Assembly: GCA_905160935.1 (NCBI GenBank)
Contig: CAJHZI010000518.1
Span: forward strand, 1,112,001 to 1,176,000
Source: Enchytraeus crypticus
Taxonomy: Eukaryota; Annelida; Clitellata; Enchytraeida; Enchytraeidae
Length of the DNA: 64,000 bases
Reading direction: 5' to 3'
This document shows positions 33,401 through 47,433 of this stretch, one piece after another (positions within the stretch are counted from its first letter, which is position 1; each line of letters opens with the position of its first letter). The notes beneath the pieces were generated by a model. It worked only from the letters and a program-made list of their open reading frames with translations. It searched no databases and was not told where the DNA came from. Made by a program: the position numbers and the translations under genes.

Positions 33401-36400
33401 GTATTACAACATATCTAAGAGCTTTCTTAAAATTAAGAGAAGAATACTGAGAAATGATAACAACAATGCCGCCTATGATGCAACAGCTCAAATAGCTTTC
33501 ATTAATAATGCTATTCCATACCTCTTTTCTATTATTGAGTACGATCGAGGGTCTAAATCAATTGAATCATTACACTTTTCAGGACAGACTACGTCAATGT
33601 TGGGTTATTTGTCTTATCCTGACGATTTCAATAGTAGTGCGGGATTGAATCAATGTTGGAGAAAAGACACAAATGTCGGCGCAGTATCCTCCAAATATAG
33701 ACAATCTCCAGCAGTTGCAGCTGGCGCAGCCATTGTTGCCAATCATTTTTCAACGCAAGAAAATCTAGATAACAATGAAGGATTGGCGATTCGTCGACAA
33801 CTTCTAATGAACAACGATGCACCAGGCCAATTTTCATTCAACATTCCATTTTCACATCAATTTGGATTTTCCGATTATAACAAAGTACTTTACAATTTAC
33901 GCCATAGGTTGAGGTTTACTAGAACGCCTGGCACATCAGCAATTCATGAAGCGAATAACGTTTTTGAAGGTAAAGTTTCACTAACGGATATTAGGTGGAT
34001 GGTACCAAGAATAAAACCGTCAGCTGAAATGATAACTTCACTGCGAGAGTCTGTTGTAAGTAAAAGGAAAATTCCAATAAATTTTAGCTGAAGAACTGAC
34101 CAACTTACTGTAGTTACACGAGTTGAACAGGAATTTGAATGGATGATCAATAGAGACGCTGGAATGAAAAAGCCTCGATGGATAATTATTGGATTTCAAA
34201 CTGACAAATCAAGAACACAGGATCACAATCCAGCTGTGTTTCACCTTAACTTGACGAGTGCTTTTGTTGAATTGAATGATCAGAGATATCCTGCAGATGA
34301 ACCGAGAATAAACTTTGCTACAAATGACTATGTAGATTTCTGCGATATGGCAGATGAATTTAAGAAAGAACACTTTGGTTTTAATCATTTAATTGGAGGT
34401 ACACAGATCGATATGGTGAATTACAAAAAGCTATTTCCACTTGTAGTCATTGATGTACGACATCAGAGTGAGAAAGTCAAATCTGATGTTACGAATATGA
34501 AACTTAATTTTTTAAATTTAGTCAAAATGTTCCAGAACATACTCATATGTATGTTACGATACTTTCCGATAGAGTGATGTACCTAACATCCAATGGGCAG
34601 ACTCCAATTATTATAGATTAATAAGATTTCTAAAATGAAATTACGTTGTAAAATTCTATAATGTAATTTGAAATCTACTGTTTGGAATGTAAAAGGAAAA
34701 CTTTTTCCATACAGACGCAAGTGAGGTTAACTGTAAATAATAGAAAATTGCAAATTTCTTTTTGTGTAGTGTGTGGAAGTAAAAAGTCAAGATTCATCTC
34801 AGGTCAGGGTGTATTTAATAATGTGCTATCCGCCTTTGGAAACACAGTTGGAGAACTACATTTACCTGCCAGACGTGGAGAGTATGTACCCAACGGATCA
34901 TTTAATCATCTAAATAAGTATTCTTATTGCGGACCAGGCACAAAGTATGAACAGAGAAATCGCGAAGGCTATCAGGGTATAAATGAGTTGGAAGGAATGT
35001 GTAAATTGCACGATCAGTTTAATACCGCAAACACCGATACTGCCAGCAGAAATATAAGCGACGAAGCTTTGGCCCATAGGGCATACGAAATTGCCAATGA
35101 TTCAAGCTTGGATAGTGGGCAAAGAAATATAGCTCAAATAGTTTACCACATCGTGAATAATAAAGCAGAGTTTGGACTTGGACTGTCAAAAAACGCATAG
35201 AGGGGTCCAGCGAAGAAAAAGGCTTGAAGCGAAACGTTGGACCCTTTGAAGATTTAGCTAGAGATTTACACAAACCGATTCGTAGAAAATTTACAAGATG
35301 CCAAGTTCATGTGCTTGAAGTTGACGAGATATGGGCAGCAGATTTATCGAAATGCAGGTTTATTCGAAATGCAGGAATGGAGTAGAGATAATAAGGGCTA
35401 CAGATACATGCTTAACGTCATTGATGTATTTTCCAAGTATGCATGGAGCGTTCCGTTGAAAGACAAGAGAGGTGAAACAACTACAGATGCATTTAAACTA
35501 ATAGTGTCATCATCGAGAAGGCAGCCTAGACATTTATGGGTTGATCAGGGTAAGGAATTTTACAACAGGAACATGGATGATTGGTTAAAGAGTAATAATA
35601 TTAATAGGCACTCTACATTTGGAGAAGATAAATCAGCAGTTGTGGAAAGGTTTAATAGAAGTATCAAGGAAAAGATGTGAAAATGATTTACTGCGGAAAA
35701 TACGAGATGATTGACGGTTTTATTGCAGATTATAAAAACACGAAGCATTCGACCATAAAAATGACTCTCATTGAGGCGAGTAAAAGGGAAAACGAAGCAT
35801 TTATAATTAACAGTAGGAAGTATAGAAATTTTGAAAGTAACGCCAGTCGGTAATTCGAAATTGGTGATAGAGTTCGAATTAGTCGGATTAAAGGTGTCTT
35901 TGAAAGGGGTACCTTCCAAATTGGTCTGAGGAGGTGTACCAGTAGTCAAAGTAAAGTATACCTTGCCTGTTACGTATATATTGAAGGATCAGTTGGGTAA
36001 AGTATTAGAAGGAGGTTTCTATGCAGAAGAACTACAGAAAACTAATCAAGAATTGTTTAGAATTGAAAAGATTTTACAAAGGAAAACGATTAAAGGTGTG
36101 GAACACGCCTTGGTTAAATGGGTGGGTTACAGTAAGAAATGTAATGAATGGATTCCCGTAGAACTTTTGGAAAGTGTTTAAAGAAAATTTTTTTTTACAA
36201 TTTCCAAATCTCTATAAATATTAATTTTGATTTAAATAAATATTCTTACATATATAAAATGACAGCTACAAACTCAAACTCGCAAATATTCAAATTTCAA
36301 AATCTCAAAATTGGAGATAAATATATTGTAAAGGAATTGAAACCCATAAATACAAAATTTGGTAAATCATATATACTATACGTTGTACAAAAAGAGGACG

Positions 36401-39400
36401 ATACCCCTCTACAAATATGGTCTACTAGAAGGATTAATGAATATATTACAGAGAAAGAGTTGGAAAAGAACCCTGAAAGATTTGAGTTTAAAGTAAGAGA
36501 AATCAATTATGGAAAACATAAAGGAATGTTGTATGCAGAGATTGATGGTTGCAATACAGATAGCGATGATGCTGGAGTTATCTGGTTGTAAAGGAATTAT
36601 TTCAAAACCAAATGTGGTTTGAAAATGTTAATGCATGTGTGCAGTGAAAATTATCTTTGACAAAATTAGCTGTAAAATACGTTTTATATTTATTCACCTA
36701 ATTTACAATGACCATACGCAAAAGTATGTATTCCATCGTCTGAAATTACTCGCTTGTCATCGTCTGCGCTCACAGCAACTTTATTAACTTCTTCAATGTA
36801 AACATCGGGCATGCGAGATCTGATCACGTTCATGCTTCTAATGTTATCTCTTTTTTCAAACAGACAATTTCTATAATCATCATGTGCTATTGTGTTTTCA
36901 ACAACATTCTTTTAACACCTTTACATTTCTTGTGCTTCTCGCCTGCTAATTTATACAACGTATAAATTACAACTTAGGGTACAACTTTGCCTTCAATCCA
37001 ACAAATTCTTCAATCTCCTTTCCACAAGCTTCGTCCTTAAACATTCCAATGACTTTCTTATTAACTCCAGTCTTAATGTCAGATGGGTGATCCTTAGGGT
37101 AATCGCTTGTGTCAAATTTTTGTTCAACATCATTAGAAATGTCAGTGTAAAAGTCTTCCGTCTGTATTTCGTACATCAACGAATCTGTGTCTGTAAACAA
37201 CAGCTTAGCTTTCTCGTCATACATTTTCTTTATGTAATTATAGTGAAAGTCGTACATCAAAGTTTTACTTAAATCTAATATTACCATGCCTAGATAGATT
37301 GGCTTATTATACAGCAATTTAGTTTTTCTCATATGAACACCGATGAGATTTTCGTCAAATTTAATCGTTCGATGATAGTATGGTTTTGCAGCTAGTTTAA
37401 CAGCCTGCTCTCTCACAGACCAATTTGAAATCTATCCTGCTTTCAATATTCTCCATTGTCTTACCCAAAACACTGTTATTCATTAGTTTGAAAAAGTCTT
37501 TTTCAAAATCGTTGGCGGCCTTAGTCCGTAGCTAAGTATTTAAATCAATGTAAGTTTTAAGCCATGGACTTTCTTGAAATTTTATGCCTCTGTGTATTCT
37601 AGTAATTTTAAATCCTAAGCTTTCATACAATTTCAAATTTTTACCATGCAATACATACTTTGCTTTATCATTCAAATTCGGTATCAGTTTCTTTCATACA
37701 ATTTCGGGGGATAAAGGGTAGTCGTTATGGAGATTGTGCAGCGCTGCAGGATATTCCAAGTCAACTTCGAGGATACACTTCATTTCTTTCCAGTTCTACA
37801 GTTCTTTTTCTGTCATCCATTCGAACACGTGTGTGGGTAGGGGCTTACTCATCGAGTACCCATAAAGATTGTTACTGTCAAGGTATTTAATAAATTTAGA
37901 AGGTTCATTAACGTTAAACTTATGATTCATGTATTTATTATTAGCTTTTGCATATCTGTTTGATATTGTGCTTACGCCACCTCTAATACCGTGCTTAATC
38001 ATCAATAGCATGTCATAGTCACTTAACAACTCGAGTTCAACTTTAGTGAATCTTAAAGCAGCATCTCAAGCTAGTCCTGGTGATGTGTAGTACCACGCAG
38101 GATTTAATTTATAGTGGGTCATACATACATCTCTAAAATTCTCAGAGACATCTGCTAGTAAATGAACATCAGATATATTCTACAAGTCGTGATTGCCTCG
38201 AAATGTATAACCAAACTCTCTCCAAACAGTCTGTGCGTGTTTATAGTCTTCATCACTGATACTGGTATCGCTAAGTTTCGAGTATAAAGCTTCCTTTGGC
38301 GGTAGTTTATTTTTTTAGTTGTTTTTTTAGTCTTTCTAACGAACTTACATAATCGTACGGGTAAACTCCTTTTCTCAAAAGCAAATCCAATTGCTTTCCA
38401 GAATACTTCCTTGCAATATTCTTACACTGATCCCTACTTAGGTTCTTTGAAAGAGTATCAAGACTCGAAGTCATAAATCTAAAGCTATCGCTAAACCGTA
38501 ATTCTCGTTTCACTGGGACTTCTTTACCTGTTTTATTTATGAACTTGCCAACCAGCACTTCCCTAGAGAAACTTATGTACTTTTCTTCGTTGCACGGAAT
38601 GCAATTAATGTTTCTACCTGCCAACTTCTTTATAAATAAGTGACTGTCGTATCCAGATAAATTATGAAAAACCACTGGAAAGAATTTTGAAATCTTGTAT
38701 TGTAAATTACAATTATCGTGTGCTGCTCCCCGGAATTCGCCAGATAGATGACAATGATCTCTAACACGATCGTTACCCAACTCATTTTCACATATATGAC
38801 ATAATTTTGCTGCCTTGAATTTCTTCTCGTCCGCTTCCGTGAATATCATTGGTATAGCAAACTTGAACTGATTGTACATTTGTTTTATATTTTGCTCTAA
38901 AGTGTCACAAAATATTTGAGCAACATCGTCATCATCATTTTTTGCTGTATACGTGACTGGAACTTGTGAGCATAGAGTATCATCAAAACACTTGATGTAA
39001 TAACAGAATGAGCTAGGTGTATGTTTCTGGTATTGATTAGTGTATTGCATGCTTAGATCCTGCTGACATGTATCAATCCGATCAATCGGTTTAATAAATG
39101 ACTCGAAATCTGCGTAAACTATGAATGGTACTCTCATCGATTTTTTGTAGAGATTGAATTTCAAAACGTTCCAGGGTCAGGTAACTGGATTTCTTGAGCG
39201 TCCTGTTGTGAACAATATTCGTTGTGATTATTCAGAGCATTTTCACTTGTGAAACCGTTTAAGCATCTCCTACAGTAATGCATTGCATTGAAATCCCCCC
39301 TAACCATTAACCTATTAAAGTTTTTAATCCAGCAGTAATGTTTATTATCATCTTTTGATATTAGTAACAAATCTACTGCGTTTTGACTATTAAATATTGA

Positions 39401-41208
39401 AATTCTGAATGGTATTATTTCTTTTACTTTGGCCCACCCCTCTAGCTTTTCATATCCAATCACATGAATTGATAAATTGTTATTCTTTTCAAATTTACCA
39501 ATATTTTTCAAGTTCACCGGAAACTCAATACCACTCCAGTTAAATTCTTCAGCCTGCTTCTTTAATTGTTTATCAATGAGCTCAGAATATCTTTCCACTT
39601 GATTGAAGGCTCTTGTAATGCACCATTTGAAACATTGTTCGTCTTTATTCTTCATATTTACAATTGCCTTTTTAGCAGCTAATTTTTTAGGAAGAGGAAT
39701 GTAGGAGCCACCTCGGAGTGGCTTGTATTCTACGGTATTTATTTCTAATTTCATCACCCTACGAAATCTCCAATTACTACCCCGCATCTGAAAATTTGCC
39801 ATTGACTCTAGCATTTTGCCTTTAGCCTTTCAAAACACCTCTGCTGCATCTGTGGAAGGTAGAATTATGTCATTTTTAGAGAGAAAAGGAGCGTCGTAAG
39901 ATATTATTTCCCCAGACTTTAAATCAACCTTCTCCATTGCACATGTAAGTGTTAGATTAATTTTTGTCTGAGGATTGTTATTTAATACATCTAGCACTTG
40001 TGGTTGAATACTGCTCAGAAATGACACTGCATCAACGCATCAACTCCATCTCTACCGTCAAAGACATATTGTTTTGTGAATCATTTTAATGCTGAGGTCG
40101 TTTCTATGACGTCATAATTGTTTGTCTTAGTCTGGGTGAATATGCTATGAACTTTAGACTTTAGCGCTTTAAAAGATTTGCTTATCGGCCTTTTAATTTG
40201 GGCTGGTTTGTTGCTTACCAGCCAATGCCAATAAGACTCGATAGTTGACATTACTCTAGTCTTAATTGGTGTAAGAATCTCAGTTTTGACATCAGGTACA
40301 GGTGTGTCAAGCAAATTCTCATAATGTATCTTCGATGATGGCTTATATTCAGTTGGCACTAAAACCACCCCTCGAATATCTGGTACAGGAGAATTGAGCA
40401 AATCAACAACACCCCCGGTTGTTTTTGATGTCCCGGCCAATGCGTCAATAAGCTCCGCCTTTCTAAGAGAATAGTATTTTTTAATATCTCGTTGTTTTGC
40501 GACTTGTCGCAATTGCTTCACCGTTTGAGTTTGCATTTTATATACGCAAGAAATTTATTTAAATAGAAATCAACTTTTTTCGGAACTCAACTCCGCTTTT
40601 ATACTAACAGTCGGCGCTCGTAATTGTGCTGACGAATCGAAGCTGTCGGTTTTTCACCGCAGCGCATGAATCATAGTCCTATGATAATTACGCCTCAAGC
40701 TTTTTATAAGCGAATCGAAACTGGGTTTTTCCTAGAGTTTCTATTCTCGGTTAAATGATTATGAGTCATGGAAAGTTTTCAAGGTCGCGAGCTCGCGCGA
40801 CTGTGCGCGTGGGCGTGCTTGATTTTACGCATGCCCGTGTTATATTATTAATAGGCTGTGCTATGCTTCAAACAAAAACTAGCCAGACAAGTAATTATCA
40901 TACTACTACTAGCTGGACTCAAAGGGTACAAATGAAGAAGTTCTGGAGAGAGTCGGTTCAGATAGACAGTTGATAAATGCATTAAGAAATTGGGAGAAGA
41001 GCTGGAAAGGATACATTCTGTGTGGAGGGAAGTATACTAAAAGAGGTCAGAGAAGGCAGAATGGAAGGAAATAGAGGCAGAGACAGGCAGAGATTAGGAA
41101 TGTTAGAAGAGTTATTGACTCTCTCATATCTGTACATGAAGAGGAAAGCGGAAGAGAGAGAAAAGTGAGGCGTTACATGTCATGGATCTACCAGTAGACG
41201 GTGCACTA

Positions 41209-41257
<49 letters not shown>

Positions 41258-41319
41258 AATATATATATATATATACTGTATATATATATATATATACATG
41301 TGTATATATATATATATAT

Positions 41320-41357
<38 letters not shown>

Positions 41358-41957
41358 TGTATATGTATATATATATATACATGTATATATATATCATATC
41401 TCTCTCTCTCCCTCTCTCTCTTAGTGCACTGCCTACTGGCAGGTCCATGGTACATAACGCCTCCACTCTTTTCTGTCTACCGCCTTCCTCTTCATTTCCA
41501 AATATGAGTGGGTCATTAAATCATGTAACATACCTAATCTCGGCCTGCCCCTGCCTCTTCTTCTTTCCATTCTACCTTCTATGACCTCTGTTATTAGACC
41601 TTCCCCTCTTAGAATGTGTCTTATCCAACTCTTCTTCCTATTTCTTAATACATTTATTAACTGTCTATCTGTGCCAACTCTCTCTAGAACTTTCTCATTT
41701 GTAGCCTTTTGAGCCCAACTAATCCTCTCCATTTTTCTCCAAATCCACATTTCCAATGCCTCCAGTTTCCTAATATCTTCCTTCCTTAAGGTCCATGTTG
41801 CACATCCATACAATAGCGTGGTCCAAACCAAAGTTTTCACTATCTTTATCTTTGTGTCTTTCTTTAGACTTTTTGTTAATAGTTCTTTTCTAATACCAAA
41901 TGCCGCTTTTGCTTGTGATAACCTACTGCATATTTCAGTCTCGCATATATCATATAT

Positions 41958-42026
<69 letters not shown>

Positions 42027-44873
42027 CATTTCTATGCCTTCACGTCGTCTATTTACTTGTCGGAGAATGAAATATGCGAAATAGAGATAAAGCGTATCTA
42101 AATCTTTCATAATCTCGATGTACTTGCTCACAGGAGTACAGAGCTTTTGGTTTGCTGTCGGAGATCGCCTCATTCGCATTTCGAATCCTTAGCCTACCTC
42201 TCGTAGCCGCTGTGACGCTGATGGTGCCTTCGGTGAACCTGGCGCGACCCTGGCAGTGGCCAGTGCAGAAATACGTGAGCGAGGCAGCGGCTTATCTCAC
42301 ATTTCTCATCGTTCTACTTATGGAGGTGTGTCAAACACCGCCAAATATTATATATTAGTATATTTTATACGTTACACTATTTGTATAGTATTATTTATAC
42401 TATTGTTAAACTATTTCTATTTCTATCTAGTTGCACATTTAGCTGCACTTGTCTGTTGAAGGGTCTAAAGCTAAAGCTAAAGTCAAGTTTAACGCGACTT
42501 TCCTTTCTCGACAGCATGTCAGCTAGTCAACGAAATAAAATAATATTAATATATTCGTTTATTTTCGTTCAATCTGACAACCGCAGAAAGTTACAGTACA
42601 AAAATTCCAACAGAAACAGCATAACAAATTACAGATATAGCATAAACAGTTAATAGGCTAGATATAAGAGAGATGAAACTAAAAAATTGTTTTCGATAAC
42701 ATTTATCAAATGCATATTACAACCATACATAAATCCATGGCTTATACTATTCATAAATACCACATAGGACGTACTGTACTATGAGTAAAGAAGTATTTTT
42801 TAGTATTCATTAAATTAACCAGCATCATCTAGAATCATACGAGTAATGAAGCTTTTATCGGTCAGACTGCTTCGTTTTATGGAAAGAGAAATGCATCACT
42901 TAGCAGTATTTCTTCGGTTTGGGCAATTGTGATTGTTTTGTGGAGGTAACAAGTGCGCTAGTAAATTTACAGGGTTGATACAGATTGCCTTGAAAAGATT
43001 TTTGTGAGCAGAGTTGCATAGATCCTCAAAATTAGACTCATTGCAGTAGAATCCTGCTCTCCTTGCCTTCCTTAAAAAGGTTTCAAGACGGGTTCTCTCT
43101 TCAACATTTGTAAAGCCCCACCAAAACATAGAGAAGCTTAAAGAGTGTGGAGGCTTGAAAGACTCGTTGAAGAAAAGCATTTGTCAAACCTTTACTCCGT
43201 AAAGAGTAAAGCGCAAAAATATTGATCGAACACAAGCTAATGATACTTGTGATGTGAGCAGATAAAGAAACGTTATTAGATACTATGACACCTAAGCATT
43301 TGAAGTTAGAAGCCCGCTCAATTCCTTCAAGGTGTGGGGCATCTCTTATCTGCCTTTTTTGATTGGGTGATTGGAAGAGAATTTATTTTGTTTCATTTGG
43401 ATTTAATAATAGATTAATAGAGCGGGACCAGTTTTCGATATGGACTAATTCCTCTTCCGTTGAGTGAAGATTAGAGGCAGGCACAATCAAGTATATGTCA
43501 TCGGCATATTTGAACAAAGAGCTTGTAGGCTGTAGGGTCTTTAAGTCTGATGTAACAATGACAAATGCAGTTGTTCCAAGGGCTGAACCTTGGACTATGC
43601 TGGCATTGATTGCTTCTGATGACGATGTTTGACCATCAAAGATAGTGGTGTGTGAACGGTCAGAGAGGAAACTGAATAAAATACGTAGGCCTACACCAGA
43701 AGATACCCAGTTCTATTAACTTTTAATTTGATTTTGCAATTATAATTATCAATAATTACAAACATGCCAATTGTGCTAGCCGCTTTATAGTATTTAGACT
43801 GATATAGGCCTGACTAGTACATGCCTACTCATTTTGTAATTTTGGCAACCTTTTTTCCTACTGCTCGCAGGGCAAGTATACATGTATATATTTAAATACA
43901 CCAAGTAAGTTGCTTAAGTAGCCATACTTTAAGAATAACCTAGGCAGTCTGTTATTAATAGGTCTGTTATTAGTAGGTCGGCGATTCAGTACGTTCTTTT
44001 AACTTGAAGCGATTTTATCAAACTCTTGGTTCTTAAACTCTGGATATAAACATTATTTAATGTTTATATCCCGAGCTCTTTCTTATTATTATTTTTTTCA
44101 GATACTTTTCTTTCTTAATTTCTCATGGTTTTCTGCATCTCTCTCTAAAAATTTATAATTGTTATTTTTAATTATTTTCATAAAACGAGCCAGTCATAGG
44201 GGCCTTTAACAAATTTTCCTGTACTCGCAATTAACCTATTTCAGTCCGTTAAGTATATTTTTTAAAGTGAGGCGCTGCGAAGAAGCCTGCAGTTTTAAAA
44301 CAAAATTTCAGATTAATTGGGACAGCAAAGATGACGGAGGAAGGTCCTCGACTATACTGCTGCCTACGTTTATAATCCTGTTCATTGGAGGGATGTGGTA
44401 CATGAACCTTAGGCAACTGTGGAAGCGTGGCGCTCATGTCTACGTCAGGAACTACTGGAACCTCTACGATTTCATTATGCTTCTCCTCTTTACCGTCACC
44501 TTCACCTGCTGGCTCTTCTCTACTGGCAATCTTCTGCTGAGGAGGTAGGCTACTTGGTAGACTTTTTAAACTACGTTTTTCTTTAAAATATTTACAGAAA
44601 AAGTTTATTGTTGTCAGCTGCTTAAATTTCAAAGACGTTAAATCATTAGTACTTGAAACTGACAGGATCAGTCAGATTGACAACTGAACGAAAGTTAATA
44701 AAATAACATGATTTTCAAATGTCTAAATTCGTTAAGGATTAACATTAAAAGCCCGCTTTAGATATGACAACTTTTGAGTCAATATATAGTCATTTAATTG
44801 ATGAATAGTCAAAATACATGACTTTCTCATGCTAGCCAACTAAAGATATATCTATACATTGCATATATATGCA

Positions 44874-44911
<38 letters not shown>

Positions 44912-44948
44912 ATATATAGTATATATTTATATATACATATACATATAC

Positions 44949-45001
<53 letters not shown>

Positions 45002-47361
45002 TGTGAGTCAAAAAAACATGTGCGCAGTCTCTCGCTCATAACTTTTGTATTAGTGAACCGATTTTTTAACTTCTTGCATAGGTATAATCAGGAAAACATT
45101 TGCAATAAAATAACATTAAGTGACTCTGCTAATTATTTTTGTGTTGAAGCAGTGCTTGAAAATATGCGCGACTGACAATATTCAGTTCAAGTAAATCAAT
45201 CGCTACAGAATGTTTACAAATCCAGTGGAACTAACAATGAAACACACGAAACAGTGTAATACAGCTACTGTCAACTGTCAAAGCATATGCTCAAAATGTC
45301 CTCCTTTGGCGCGAATACAAGCACGGAGACGCTTGCGCTACTCATCTTTTGCGTTGTCAGTGACAGATTTCTGCATGTCTTGCCAAACGTCCACCAGGCG
45401 TTGCTTCAACTCGTTCACGTTATTTATTTTCTTCTTTTCGGCGCAATTTCTCTAATAAGCAATCTAGCCCTCCCAGAATCCGTTTTTTGTTGGAAATTCG
45501 GCAATCAACCAATGTGCACCATCACCCTTTAAGAGGTACAAGTTTTTTTTATGAGCGCGTTATCTTCATTAGTAAACACCATTTTAAAATTTCAACAAAA
45601 ACAGACTATGTTTGTAAAATCGTCTCTTATTATCTAAAATAAACCAGAAGTGTAACAAAAACGAGATTTAAGATTAATACTTTTCTCCTTCTTTATAATT
45701 CTGAAAATATTTTCAAAATCGGTTAACAATTGTCAAAGTTGTGCACGAAATACTGCGCACATGTTTTTTTATGACTCACAGGGTATATCTTAGTGCACTG
45801 CCTACTGGCAGGTCCATGGTATATAACGCCTCCACTCTTTGTCTTCCGCCTTCCTCTTCATTTCCACATATGAGTGGATCTTTAAATCATCCAACATGCC
45901 TAATCTCGGCCTGTCCCTGGCTCTTTTTCCTTCCATTCTACCTTCTATGACCTCTTTTAATAGACCTTCCCCTCTTACAATGTGTCCTATCCAACTCTTC
46001 TTTCTATTTCTTAATACATTTATCAACGGTCTATCTGTGCCAACTCTCTCTAGAACTTCCTCATTTGTAGCCTTTGAGTCCAACTAATCCTCTCTATTCT
46101 TCTCCAAATCCACATTTCCAATGCCTCCAGTTTTCTAATATCTACCCTCCTTAAGGTCCATGTTTTGACAACCATACAATATTATGGTCCAAACCAAAGT
46201 TTTCACTATCTTTATCTTTGCATCTTTCTTCAGACTTTTTGTTAATAGTTATTTTCTATTATCAAAGGCCGCTTTTTGCTTGTGCAATCCTACTGCATAT
46301 TTCAGTCTCGCATTTCCCGTCATCAGTTATAGTATGACCCAAATATTTGAAACTCCTTACCTGTTCTAATTTCGTACCATGCATTGTGATATTAACTTCA
46401 CCTTTATTATTGGAAACTCTCATAACCTTCGTCTTTTTTATATTAGTCTTCATGCCATATCTCAAGGCCGTATCATTCAGCCTATCCAACATCTTCTGCA
46501 GTCCAATCTCGCTACCCGCTACCATTCCTTGGTCATCTGCAAATCGTACATCTTGTAACAATTTCCCTCCTATTTTATTCCTTCTTCCATGTTTTCCATG
46601 GCTTCCTCCATCATTGCCTCAGCGTAAATGTTAAACAGCAGCGGCGAAATGCAACAACCTTGCCTTATTCCACGTCCTATTTCACCTTCTTCTGAGTATT
46701 CTTGTTGGATTTTGATTACTGCTTTTTGATTCATGTACAAGTTCAAAATTAGTCTTCTATCTCTCCAGTCAATTCCTAATCTTTTTAAGATATTCATCAT
46801 CGTTATCCAATCCTGTCAAAGGCCTTCTCGAAGTCTACAAAGCATACAAAGACGTCATTTCCATATTCTAAGCTTCTTTCGCGAAGAACCCGCATTACTC
46901 CTAATGCTTCTCTTGTGCCGCATCCTTTCCTAAAACCAAATTGTGTCTTGCTCAGTATCATCTCTGCTTTCGACTGAATGCAATTATTTACTACCTTTAA
47001 TAAGATCTTTGATGCATGCGGTATAAAACTGATTGTTCTCTAATCCGAACACTCCACAGCATTGGCTTTTTTGGAAATTGGGATCATCACTGACTTGGTA
47101 AAGTCGTCTGGCCAAATACCTGTATTGTACACTTCCATACATACCTCCATTAACTTATTGAGTGTTTCTCCTTCCAGCAATTTCAAGAATTCTGCTGGGA
47201 TTTCATCTATTCCTACTGCTTTCCTTTCTTCATACTGTTAATTGCAGAGTAAATTTCCTCCTTCATTACATCGGAGCCCCTTTTATCGTTTTCTATGATA
47301 TTTTCTTCTTCTAATTTAAAATCCTCTTGAACTGGTTTCCCAGCCTTATCATACAATTCCT

Positions 47362-47433
<72 letters not shown>

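Larger units (their letters stand above)
27322..40907. mobile_element. Polinton/Maverick DNA transposon, 13,586 bp, structurally complete but mutated
   Basis: Both ends, both target duplications and the hallmark gene set are present: protein-primed DNA polymerase B, retroviral-type integrase with chromodomain, FtsK/HerA-type packaging ATPase, adenain-type cysteine protease, double-jelly-roll major capsid protein and a probable minor capsid protein. Polintons are self-synthesising elements related to adintoviruses. Layout: three minus-strand genes and one decayed plus-strand gene on the left arm, a plus-strand morphogenesis block from 29625 to 36591 that includes the integrase, then a minus-strand polymerase block to 40536. 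Lesions affect the pX-like gene, protease, ATPase start, minor capsid, major capsid, integrase and polymerase, so this copy cannot be autonomous. It is nested in a LINE within TRPC intron 4. Confidence 0.97.

Noticed and set aside
39161-39164. Second ATGA gene overlap within the polymerase region
   Set aside because: Both sides are parts of one polymerase; the overlap is a by-product of a frameshift, not a gene boundary.
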